Positions 1 to 5,361 of a stretch of DNA of 15,144 nt are shown one piece after another. Numbering within the stretch: the stretch's first letter is position 1; every line of letters begins with the position of its first letter. Both the position numbers and the translations under genes were made by a program. The notes beneath the pieces are model-generated. The model did no database searches. It was not told where the DNA came from and worked only from the letters and a program-made list of their open reading frames with translations. This stretch comes from Dehalococcoidales bacterium (GTDB taxonomy: Bacteria > Chloroflexota > Dehalococcoidia > Dehalococcoidales > UBA5760): the NCBI GenBank assembly GCA_028710655.1, contig JAQTTS010000019.1, positions 1 to 15,144 on the forward strand. The letters are read 5' to 3'.

Positions 1-286
1 TGTTGGTGATGTCGAAAATCTTATTCTCTTCTTCCTCGGCATCGGTTTCGTAATCGAAAATGACAATAAAATCAAAGCTGTCGCCGGACTCACCGCGTAT
101 TACCGGGTACTCCGAAATAAGATTAAGTCTGTCGGCTGGCATGGGTTCGTCTACGCTCGGTGGTATTGTAATAGAGCTATTGTCGCTTTCCTGAGCGGCG
201 AGGGCTGCCGGTATCCCGCCCGGGCCGCCAAACATCCCGAGTAGAGCAATACAGGGAAGAAAGCAAAATCCTCTGAACCACTTCAT
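1..286 (-). CDS. Secreted protein with probable NEW3-like domain (5' part only)
   Basis: This is the N-terminal 95 codons of a minus-strand gene that runs off the left edge. Translation begins MKWFRGFCFLPCIALLGMFG: a short basic start followed by a hydrophobic stretch, with a likely signal-peptidase site after the Ala-rich segment near residues 27-31. A purine-rich AGGAGAAG lies about 7 bases before the ATG, which settles the start. The mature part begins with an acidic, Ser/Pro-rich linker. It then shows a segment around residues 55-80 (EYPVIRGESGDSFDFIVIF) that resembles the first strands of NEW3 (NPCBM-associated) domains found in secreted and membrane-anchored proteins of Chloroflexota. 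Such proteins often accompany ABC transporters, but the partner genes would lie outside the window. The domain call is from pattern memory and the fragment is short. The signal peptide and reading frame are clear. Confidence 0.8.
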   Translation of the reverse strand, partial: MKWFRGFCFLPCIALLGMFGGPGGIPAALAAQESDNSSITIPPSVDEPMPADRLNLISEYPVIRGESGDSFDFIVIFDYETDAEEEENKIFDITN

Positions 287-420
287 TGGTTGTCTTCTCC
301 TTTGTTGACTGAGTTCCTTTTCTGAGTCCAGGTATTCCCCGGCGAGCAAAAACTATAGGGGATAACCAGCTTCTGCCGGGATATCTACTGCTTCTTGATA
401 GACCCCCGGCCCGAAAACTA
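287..420 (-). promoter_or_regulatory. Long 5' leader of the secreted protein gene, possibly structured
   Basis: If the minus promoter at 427-455 is used, about 134 bases are transcribed before the start codon. The leader RNA can form a small hairpin, CCGGC-AGAA-GCTGG (366-379), flanked by G-rich and C-rich runs (plus-strand CCCC at 403-406, GGGG at 358-361) that could close around it. I do not recognise any known riboswitch consensus. No open reading frame of note lies here in the correct frame. Confidence 0.3.
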
Positions 421-426
421 AGTAGT

Positions 427-455
427 AGTATATCCTGTGGCTGGGAATAAATCAA
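427..455 (-). promoter_or_regulatory. Sigma-70-type promoter for the secreted protein gene
   Basis: Read on the minus strand, TTGATT (450-455) and TATACT (427-432) are separated by exactly 17 bases. Transcription would start near 420, leaving a leader of about 134 bases before the ATG at 286. This promoter is back to back with the acpS promoter. Confidence 0.6.
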
Positions 456-502
456 GTCTCGCTGCCTATTCGTACGAGTGGATTACCGGGATAAGACGGA
501 GG

Positions 503-531
503 TTGAGCAGTGGTTTAAAAGGGACTATAAT
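503..531 (+). promoter_or_regulatory. Sigma-70-type promoter for acpS
   Basis: TTGAGC (503-508) and a perfect TATAAT (526-531) are separated by 17 bases, placing transcription start near 538, about 38 bases before the acpS ATG. The -35 box lies 47 bases from that of the opposite promoter, so this is a compact divergent control region. Confidence 0.65.
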
Positions 532-575
532 CGGAATAATTGCCGGGAGGTGGGTCTTCTAATTAGGAAAAGCTG

Positions 576-947
576 ATGCAGTATATCGGTGTCGACATCG
601 TCGAAATAGCTCGTATCGAAGGTGCCATAGCCCGCTGGGGTGATTTGTTTCTCCACCGTATCTATACCGATGCCGAGCTTGAGTTTTACCGCAAGCGTTC
701 CTCCTCTCTGGCGGCCCGTTTTGCTGCCAAGGAAGCGGTGATAAAAGCGCTGGGCGGGCTTAATGGCGGTGCCTTCAGGGAGATTGAAATACTATCCGAC
801 CCGCTAGGTAAACCTGTAGTCCGGCTTCATGGTGAAATACGGAAACGTGCCGATAGCCTGGATCTGAGTGGTTTTGCCCTTAGCCTCTCTCACTGCCGGG
901 AGTATGCGGTTGCCTTCGCCGTCGCTCAGGTGAGACAGCGGCCCTGA
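576..947 (+). CDS. acpS: Holo-[acyl-carrier-protein] synthase
   Basis: AcpS transfers the 4'-phosphopantetheine arm of coenzyme A to a serine of apo acyl carrier protein, activating it for fatty acid synthesis in the cytoplasm. The 123-residue length is normal for the compact AcpS type. The N-terminal signature IGVDIVEIARIEGAI carries the metal-binding Asp (D7), and RFAAKEAVIKALGG carries the conserved Glu (E53) and Lys of the second signature. The C-terminal LSLSHCREYAVAFAVAQ matches the usual family ending. The ATG is preceded by AGGAAAAG at good spacing and lies just downstream of a strong promoter. The next gene starts 44 bases later on the same strand without an obvious terminator, so the two are probably co-transcribed. 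Confidence 0.96.
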   Translation: MQYIGVDIVEIARIEGAIARWGDLFLHRIYTDAELEFYRKRSSSLAARFAAKEAVIKALGGLNGGAFREIEILSDPLGKPVVRLHGEIRKRADSLDLSGFALSLSHCREYAVAFAVAQVRQRP

Positions 948-991
948 CCGGGAAGGTAATCTATCCCGCCGGTTGTGAGGATAAAGTAGTA

Positions 992-1915
992 ATGAGTATG
1001 GCCAAAAGGGTACTGATAGGCTTCCTGAGCTTCTTGCTCTTCCTGTCTTTGTCCGGTTTCGGTCTGGTTTTCGCGGCAAATCGGACCGTTCTCAATCCCG
1101 GTTTCGTTGTCTCGCATCTGGATCGACTGGATGTGACATCGCTGTCCCGGGATCTGCTTCTGGAGCAGGTTCCTGCCGAGATCATGTCCATATTCTCCCC
1201 TCAGTCTATCGAAGGGCTTCTCGACGATGTTATGACAGACCTTGAACCATGGATAAGAGAACAGTCCAGTCTGGCGGTCTATTCCGGCTATGACTATCTC
1301 CTGGGAAGGAGTGATAAGCTTCTGGTAGTGATTGAATTGGAGACGGCGAAGGCTATTCTGAGAGATAGCCTGTGGCAGTCCTTTGCCGGATCACCGCCGC
1401 TGGGTCTGGATATGCTGTCACCCGCCGATTTGGAGGGCCTTTTCAACGAATTCTACGATGACATGTCCCGGCAGATGCCGTCGACTCTTGAGATTAATGA
1501 AAGCGTAATAAACAGGATCAGTCCGGATATAGTGCCGCTTCTGGAACAGGCCAGGCGATATATTGGTTATCTGCAGATAGCCTATGGCGTCCTGATCGGT
1601 GTTACCGCTGCCCTGGTGGCGGGGATTATTCTTCTCATTCGGCGGGTGAAGGGGGCTACCCTTTGGCTGGGGATACCCTGCTTGATCTGTGGAGTCGTCG
1701 CCTATGTGAGCACATTGCTCGTTAATCGTCTTGCCGACTTGTTGTTGGCACAGCTTATCCTGCCGGTTCAGGTTCACAACTGGTTGCCAGGTCTTCTTGA
1801 TGATTCTTTAGCCCCGCTCAAGATGTATGGCATTGTTCTGATGGCAGTGGGAGCGGCCCTGCTTATTGTCTCCGTTGTCTACCGGCGGCGCCGGTCTTCC
1901 GGATATTATGACTAG
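992..1915 (+). CDS. Conserved integral membrane protein, function unknown
   Basis: I do not recognise a named family for this 307-residue protein. It shows one N-terminal hydrophobic segment (about 7-29), a large soluble segment (about 30-190) that is acidic and helical in character, then three more membrane spans (about 194-217, 223-247 and 277-297). It ends in an arginine cluster (YRRRRSSGYYD) that should be cytoplasmic. The simplest topology puts residues 30-190 outside the membrane and both termini inside, which the positive-inside rule supports. The start at 992 has GAGG 11 bases upstream; an alternative ATG lies two codons further in. It probably shares the acpS transcript. No catalytic motif is visible, so a role in envelope processes is only a guess. 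Confidence 0.85.
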   Translation: MSMAKRVLIGFLSFLLFLSLSGFGLVFAANRTVLNPGFVVSHLDRLDVTSLSRDLLLEQVPAEIMSIFSPQSIEGLLDDVMTDLEPWIREQSSLAVYSGYDYLLGRSDKLLVVIELETAKAILRDSLWQSFAGSPPLGLDMLSPADLEGLFNEFYDDMSRQMPSTLEINESVINRISPDIVPLLEQARRYIGYLQIAYGVLIGVTAALVAGIILLIRRVKGATLWLGIPCLICGVVAYVSTLLVNRLADLLLAQLILPVQVHNWLPGLLDDSLAPLKMYGIVLMAVGAALLIVSVVYRRRRSSGYYD

Positions 1916-2013
1916 TTTGAGACGGGATGGATAGGGAAACAGAGGAATGGTTTGAATTTTTGGCGTTGCCGTGATTGCTGTTGGGGCACTGGTACCGCTA
2001 TCGGTAGCATTCT

Positions 2014-2042
2014 TTGACCCTGTACAGGGTCAGTGATAGAAT
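2014..2042 (+). promoter_or_regulatory. Sigma-70-type promoter for yebC-ruvC-ruvA
   Basis: TTGACC (2014-2019) and TAGAAT (2037-2042) are separated by 17 bases, with transcription expected near 2049 and the yebC ATG at 2080. A perfect palindrome covers the -35 box and most of the spacer (see the separate entry). Confidence 0.65.
2015..2032. promoter_or_regulatory. 18-bp perfect palindrome, likely repressor operator
   Basis: TGACCCTGTACAGGGTCA reads identically on both strands and sits over the -35 element and spacer of the yebC-ruvC-ruvA promoter. That position would let a bound dimer block RNA polymerase. The downstream RuvA and RuvC genes belong to the SOS response in many bacteria, so a LexA-type regulator is one candidate. 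The sequence is not the Gram-positive (CGAAC-N4-GTTCG) or the enterobacterial (CTG-N10-CAG) LexA box, so the binding protein is unknown. Confidence 0.5.
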
Positions 2043-2079
2043 TATATTGGTTTTGGCGAGTTGTTAGGAGGTTACCAAG

Positions 2080-2829
2080 ATGTCTGGCCATTCTAAGTGG
2101 GCTACTATCAAGCATCAGAAGGGGGTAACTGATGCCAGACGGGGTAAACTTTTCACCAAATTGACACGTGAGATTATCGTCGCCGTGCGGGAGGGGGGTG
2201 GTAGCCCGGAGACCAATTTCCGGCTGCGTTTGGCGGTACAGAAGGCTCGGGACAGCAGTATGCCCTTGGACAATATTGAGCGGGCGATTAAGCGGGGTAG
2301 TGGTAATACGGATGGAGTGGTCTTGGTGGAGATGGTCCTGGAAGGCTATGGTCCGGGGGGCACCGCTATTATGGTGCAGGCGTTAACGGATAACCGTAAC
2401 CGAACTCTGCAGGCTGTGCGTAATATTTTCATGCGTGGCGGGGGTAGTCTCGGGGAGAGCGGTTGTGTTGCCTGGATATTTTCCCTTAAGGGGCTGATCA
2501 CTGTGAATGCAGATGATCTGGATGCCGATGCGCTGACTCTCGAGGCTATTGATGCCGGTGCCGATGATTTTAAGACGGAAAACGACCGTGTTGAGATCTA
2601 TACCAGCCCCGAGCAGCTTGAGTCGGTCAGGGCGGCGCTGGAGGCGAAGAACATAAAAGTCGCTTCGGCGGAGCAGAGTCTGGTGCCTCGGACCACCATT
2701 GATCTGGATGAAAAATCTGCTCTTCAGACACTGAGGATGCTGGATAAGCTGGAGGAGTTGGACGAAGTGCAGCAGGTATACAGTAACGCCGATTTCCCCG
2801 ACACTGTTTTGGAGAATTACCAGGCCTAA
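2080..2829 (+). CDS. yebC: YebC/TACO1-family protein
   Basis: This 249-residue protein carries the full family hallmark at the N terminus, MSGHSKWATIKHQKGVTDAR, followed by the basic GKLFTKLTREI segment. It has the usual length and three-domain layout, including the conserved stretch at about 75-150 (EGYGPGG, TDNRNRT, FMRGGGSLGESGCVAW, with Cys replacing the usual Ser/Thr region residue). Bacterial YebC proteins were long annotated as transcription regulators. More recent work on YebC and mitochondrial TACO1 supports a ribosome-associated role in relieving stalling on difficult, proline-rich peptides. A strong AGGAGG precedes the ATG. It heads an operon with ruvC and ruvA, a neighbourhood seen across many bacteria, and ruvC begins almost immediately after the yebC stop. 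Confidence 0.96.
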   Translation: MSGHSKWATIKHQKGVTDARRGKLFTKLTREIIVAVREGGGSPETNFRLRLAVQKARDSSMPLDNIERAIKRGSGNTDGVVLVEMVLEGYGPGGTAIMVQALTDNRNRTLQAVRNIFMRGGGSLGESGCVAWIFSLKGLITVNADDLDADALTLEAIDAGADDFKTENDRVEIYTSPEQLESVRAALEAKNIKVASAEQSLVPRTTIDLDEKSALQTLRMLDKLEELDEVQQVYSNADFPDTVLENYQA

Positions 2830-2871
2830 ACAGTGGTGGACGGCAGCCTGCCTGTTGATTTCGAGTTTGTG

Positions 2872-3369
2872 GTGATAGTCTTAGGTATTGATCCGGGTAC
2901 GTTGGCGACGGGTTACGGAATTGTTGAGAGCAGGAACGAGGAAGTAGCTCTGCTTGACTACGGTGTTCTGGACTGTCCGGCTCATTCTCCGATCGGGGAG
3001 CGCTTGAGCCTGCTCTATCACGGTCTGGGGCAGATTATCTTACGCTACCGTCCCGATGCTGTTGCTGTTGAGCAGCCCTTCGTCGCCAAGAACGTAAAAT
3101 CAGCGTTTGCTATCGGCAGGGCTCAGGCAGTGGCTATCCTGGTTGCGGCCAGCCGTGGCATCGTAGTCTGCGAATATACTCCGACTCAGGTCAAACAGAG
3201 AGTGGCTAATTACGGGGCCAGCTCCAAGGAGCAGATTCAGGAAATGGTCCGTCTTCATCTCGGTCTATCGGAAACACCCTGGCCATCCGATGCTGCCGAT
3301 GCCCTGGCGGTAGCCCTCTGTCACCTCAGTGAGGTGCATTTGACGGACCTGTTGGGAGACCAGCGATGA
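2872..3369 (+). CDS. ruvC: Crossover junction endodeoxyribonuclease RuvC
   Basis: RuvC is a dimeric nuclease that resolves Holliday junctions by symmetric cuts, acting with the RuvAB branch-migration complex. With the GTG at 2872 as start the protein has 165 residues, the family norm, and all four acidic catalytic residues fall where expected: D7 (LGIDPGT), E67 (VAVEQPF), D140 and D143 (WPSDAADALAVAL). An in-frame GTG at 2833, four bases after the yebC stop, would add 13 residues (MVDGSLPVDFEFV) that do not look like RuvC, though it would suit translational coupling. The ribosome binding site is weak for either start. The stop codon overlaps an upstream ATG in the ruvA frame, so yebC, ruvC and ruvA are tightly linked. 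Confidence 0.93.
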   Translation: MIVLGIDPGTLATGYGIVESRNEEVALLDYGVLDCPAHSPIGERLSLLYHGLGQIILRYRPDAVAVEQPFVAKNVKSAFAIGRAQAVAILVAASRGIVVCEYTPTQVKQRVANYGASSKEQIQEMVRLHLGLSETPWPSDAADALAVALCHLSEVHLTDLLGDQR

Positions 3370-3380
3370 GGGAGGGGACA

Positions 3381-3965
3381 ATGATTGCTAGCCTTCATGG
3401 CAGATTAGAGTCGATCAGTGGTGATAGTGTGGTGCTGAATGTCAGCGGGATAGGTTTCCGGGTATATCTGCCGACTTCAACCTTAATCTCTCTGGGTAAT
3501 ATCGGTGACGCCGTCAGTCTGAATACCCATCTCCATCTCAGGGAGGATAATGTTACTCTCTATGGCTTCGCCTCGGCTGATGAGCTGAGGTTCTTTCAGA
3601 CCCTGCTCGGCGTCAAGGGGTTGGGTCCCCGGCTGGCGCTGGCGATGCTTTCCTCGATGAGCTTGGAACAGTTGACGGTGGCTGTGGCTACCGGCAGTAC
3701 CGAATTACTGACGTCAATTCCTGGTATTGGCAAGAAGATGGCTGACCGTATTGTCCTTGAGCTTAAGGACAAAGTGGCTGCCGGTCTGGTGACTGCTCCT
3801 GTGGTGCAGTCGGCTAAGGATAATACCGATGTCCTCTCCGTATTGATATCGTTGGGCTATTCCGCCTCCGAAGCCAGCCGTGCCGTAGCCAGCCTGCCGA
3901 TATCTTCCGGACTCAGCCTTGAGGAGAAGATTAAGCAGGCGCTGGGGTATTTCGCCGGCAAGTAG
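3381..3965 (+). CDS. ruvA: Holliday junction branch migration protein RuvA
   Basis: RuvA binds four-way DNA junctions as a tetramer and loads the RuvB motor. The chosen ATG follows GGGAGGGG and gives a 194-residue protein starting MIASLHGRLESISGDSVVLN, the normal RuvA opening. An earlier in-frame ATG at 3366 overlaps the ruvC stop but adds only five atypical residues. Domain I (OB fold) covers about 1-63. Domain II has two helix-hairpin-helix motifs, LLGVKGLGPRLALAML and LTSIPGIGKKMADRIVLEL. Domain III, the RuvB-contacting module, is seen at about 145-190 (LSVLISLGYSASEASRAV). The acidic pin between the OB strands is not obvious by eye. ruvB does not follow as it does in many genomes. Confidence 0.95.
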   Translation: MIASLHGRLESISGDSVVLNVSGIGFRVYLPTSTLISLGNIGDAVSLNTHLHLREDNVTLYGFASADELRFFQTLLGVKGLGPRLALAMLSSMSLEQLTVAVATGSTELLTSIPGIGKKMADRIVLELKDKVAAGLVTAPVVQSAKDNTDVLSVLISLGYSASEASRAVASLPISSGLSLEEKIKQALGYFAGK

Positions 3966-4001
3966 TGTTGTTACGGGACGATTGTTTCGGTGGATATATC
4001 T

Positions 4002-4031
4002 TTGATTTTACGCCTGCAGCAATGTTATAAT
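4002..4031 (+). promoter_or_regulatory. Sigma-70-type promoter for the small lipoprotein gene
   Basis: TTGATT (4002-4007) and TATAAT (4026-4031) are separated by 18 bases. Transcription would start near 4038, about 35 bases before the ATG at 4073. The lipoprotein gene therefore does not depend on the ruvA transcript, although no terminator is visible between them. Confidence 0.6.
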
Positions 4032-4072
4032 TACCTATAGATTAGGACAAATATTAATCGGTGAGGAATGTG

Positions 4073-4522
4073 ATGAAGAAGAGTCGTTTTCTGGTAGCAA
4101 CACTAGCGGTTCTATCGGCAGGTATTTTGAGTCTGCCGCTCATGTCCTGCAGCAGTGAGGTCAGTTTTACCACTGCCAAGCTTTCCGAAGTAACCATGGC
4201 CCGGAGCATCGATTCGTCTACCTTGAAACCGGTCCAGGCGACGGATACCTTCAGTATTGATACCCCGGAGATATTCTTGTCGGCCAAGTTCTCCAATGCC
4301 CCGTCGGAGACCGAAGTCACCGCGGAATGGATTTACGTGGAAGGTGAGGTCGAGGGCATGACGGATTTTCTCATCGATACCGTATCGGTTGAGGTTTCCG
4401 GGTCTGACTACCTCTACTTCTCTATGCCGATGCCTTCGGAAGGGTGGCCGCGTGGGCAGTATGCGGTAAAACTCTACATCGACGGTAAGGCAGCCGAAAC
4501 AGCTACATTTACCGTGCAGTAG
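4073..4522 (+). CDS. Small secreted lipoprotein, function unknown
   Basis: This 149-residue protein has a lipoprotein signal peptide: MKKSR, a hydrophobic run, then the lipobox Leu-Met-Ser-Cys with the lipidated cysteine at residue 26. The mature part is about 124 residues, begins with an unstructured Ser/Thr-rich segment and continues as a probable beta-sandwich (FSIDTPEIFLSAKFSNAP, TEVTAEWIYVEGE, YLYFSMPMPSEGWPRGQYAV, KLYIDGKAAETATFTV). That closing pattern of extended strands with a Gly-x-Tyr turn resembles small ligand-binding or adhesion-like sandwiches. I cannot name a family. The ATG at 4073 is preferred over GTG at 4061 because GTGAGGA, ending at 4067, is an excellent ribosome binding site for it. 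The gene has its own promoter and terminator, so it is a single-gene unit. Confidence 0.88.
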   Translation: MKKSRFLVATLAVLSAGILSLPLMSCSSEVSFTTAKLSEVTMARSIDSSTLKPVQATDTFSIDTPEIFLSAKFSNAPSETEVTAEWIYVEGEVEGMTDFLIDTVSVEVSGSDYLYFSMPMPSEGWPRGQYAVKLYIDGKAAETATFTVQ

Positions 4523-4554
4523 CCTGACATCCGTATAAGTATTATTCCGATTTA

Positions 4555-4599
4555 TACCGCCCGTTCCGTGGTGTGATTCGAGCTCCGGAGCGGGCGGTA
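4555..4599 (+). terminator. Strong hairpin terminator after the lipoprotein gene
   Basis: The arms TACCGCCCGTTCCG (4555-4568) and CGGAGCGGGCGGTA (4586-4599) pair over 14 positions with one G-U wobble, around a 17-base loop. They are followed by GTCATTTTG, which is only a short T tract. It lies about 30 bases after the lipoprotein stop. Confidence 0.7.
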
Positions 4600-4612
4600 G
4601 TCATTTTGCATT

Positions 4613-4627
4613 ACTGGTTCCACCAGT
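4613..4627 (+). terminator. Second small hairpin, possible backup terminator
   Basis: ACTGGT-TCC-ACCAGT forms a 6-bp stem with a 3-base loop, followed by TTGTTTCC. It sits just behind the main terminator and could act in tandem with it. The stem is short, so function is uncertain. Confidence 0.35.
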
Positions 4628-4786
4628 TTGTTTCCTCTACCTAAAACCGGTCACGAAAATCGGGTTACCTGCTCCATCCATATTTTCAGGGTTTTTTCCA
4701 GAGACGTCACCGACGCCTGGCGTATCATAAGCGTCAAAGTCAACCAGAACGAAAGTAGCAGGTATCTCGGGTTCGTATGGAGCCTA

Positions 4787-4806
4787 AATCACTCTTTTGT
4801 GTGATT
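4787..4806. repeat. Inverted repeat overlapping a -35 element
   Basis: AATCAC (4787-4792) and GTGATT (4801-4806) are perfect inverted copies separated by 8 bases. The right arm abuts and overlaps the TTGAAA proposed as the -35 box at 4805-4810. It lies upstream of the expected transcription start, so it would act as DNA, for example as an operator. The regulator is not identifiable. Confidence 0.35.
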
Positions 4807-4833
4807 GAAAGTCACTCGAAAGATGGTTAGACT
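4805..4833 (+). promoter_or_regulatory. Candidate promoter for the 129-residue protein gene
   Basis: TTGAAA (4805-4810) and TAGACT (4828-4833) have a 17-base spacer. The start would be near 4840, leaving a leader of about 130 bases before the ATG at 4972. The -10 box is only a moderate match. Confidence 0.4.
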
Positions 4834-4908
4834 TAATTCGTAACGTGCGGATTGTCTTGGGGAAGGCTGTTTTCGCTCGTGTGCTGACAGTCCTTTAGCC
4901 AGTAGCAT

Positions 4909-4962
4909 TACCTCAGAGTATATTGGTACTCGTCCTTGTTGCTGAGGTACGGGTAAGGAGAG
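4909..4962 (+). promoter_or_regulatory. Leader RNA with competing stems, one masking the ribosome binding site
   Basis: Structure A pairs TACCTCA (4909-4915) with TGAGGTA (4943-4949) and encloses a hairpin GAGTA-TATTGG-TACTC (4916-4931). Structure B pairs CTC-(G)-TCCTT (4929-4937) with AAGGAGAG (4955-4962), eight pairs with one bulged G, and buries the AAGGAG ribosome binding site. The CTC at 4929-4931 is used in both, and the helices cross, so A and B should exclude each other. This is the layout of a translational switch. No known riboswitch consensus is recognised, and the folding is by eye only. Confidence 0.35.
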
Positions 4963-4971
4963 CGGGCCAAG

Positions 4972-5361
4972 ATGGTTTCTCTTCGCGGAATGTTTGATAG
5001 GATGTGTTCTCCGGCTTCGCCTGATGGGGATAAGGCTGTCGTCCCGTGTTCGGATGAAGATCTGGATATCGAAAGAGCAGCAGCTAGCGGATCTAGTCTG
5101 GGCCGGGAAGCTGACAGACTGGTGGATGAACTGATAAAGATTGGCTGTAAAACGGGCTTTCTTGCCTCTGAACCTGGTGATGGATTCGATAATAACGGTT
5201 GCAGCGTAAGGGTTAGGCAGGTTGGCCAGCGGCTGAATGATATCGGTGGATTGCGGTTGATGAAAATAGTCTGGTGGAGGGTCAGGTTTGCCCTTAGTCC
5301 CGGTTCCGCAGGCAGGGATCTGGGTTTAGCTTGGGACCGGATTGGAGACTGGAGGGGTTAG
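4972..5361 (+). CDS. Hypothetical protein, probably lineage-specific
   Basis: I do not recognise a named family for this 129-residue cytoplasmic protein. The N-terminal third is polar and acidic (about 15-45). A helical segment follows (ADRLVDELIKIG). The best-conserved-looking part is the C terminus, RVRQVGQRLNDIGGLRLM, then WWRVRFALSPGSAGRDL and GLAWDRIGDWRG. This pattern (RQ-x-G-x-x-L, IGG, LM, terminal AWD-x-IG-x-W-x-G) resembles short hypothetical proteins I associate with Dehalococcoidia, from memory and without a search. AAGGAG lies 11 bases before the ATG, the gene has a candidate promoter and structured leader, and its length fits the gap up to plsC. Its TAG stop shares bases with the TAA of plsC on the other strand. 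A small chance remains that it is not expressed. Confidence 0.7.
   Translation: MVSLRGMFDRMCSPASPDGDKAVVPCSDEDLDIERAAASGSSLGREADRLVDELIKIGCKTGFLASEPGDGFDNNGCSVRVRQVGQRLNDIGGLRLMKIVWWRVRFALSPGSAGRDLGLAWDRIGDWRG

Larger units (their letters stand above)
4523..4971. other. Intergenic gap of about 450 bases
   Basis: No coding region is convincing here on either strand. From left to right the gap holds two hairpins (4555-4599 and 4613-4627), a stretch of about 150 bases with no recognised feature (4630-4785), and an inverted repeat AATCAC-N8-GTGATT (4787-4806). A candidate promoter follows (4805-4833), then a leader with nested and competing stems (4909-4962) ahead of the gene at 4972. The unexplained stretch includes an 11-base palindrome-like ACGCC-T-GGCGT (near 4714-4724) among several GACGTC- and GCGTC-like hexamers, without clear meaning. 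Confidence 0.6.

Noticed and set aside
177..455. 92-codon ORF on the minus strand
   Set aside because: It overlaps the secreted protein gene in another frame and runs through the minus-strand promoter and leader. The product is Arg/Ser-rich with no family look, whereas the alternative frame has a signal peptide and a proper ribosome binding site.
1912..2115. 67-codon minus-strand ORF over the yebC promoter
   Set aside because: It covers the promoter, palindrome and yebC start and has a low-complexity Gln/Arg-rich product. It is most likely a chance frame.
4700..4745. Cluster of GACGTC/GCGTC-like hexamers in the intergenic gap
   Set aside because: The copies are imperfect, unevenly spaced and not tied to a promoter. 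There is no array or repeat pattern strong enough to support a feature.
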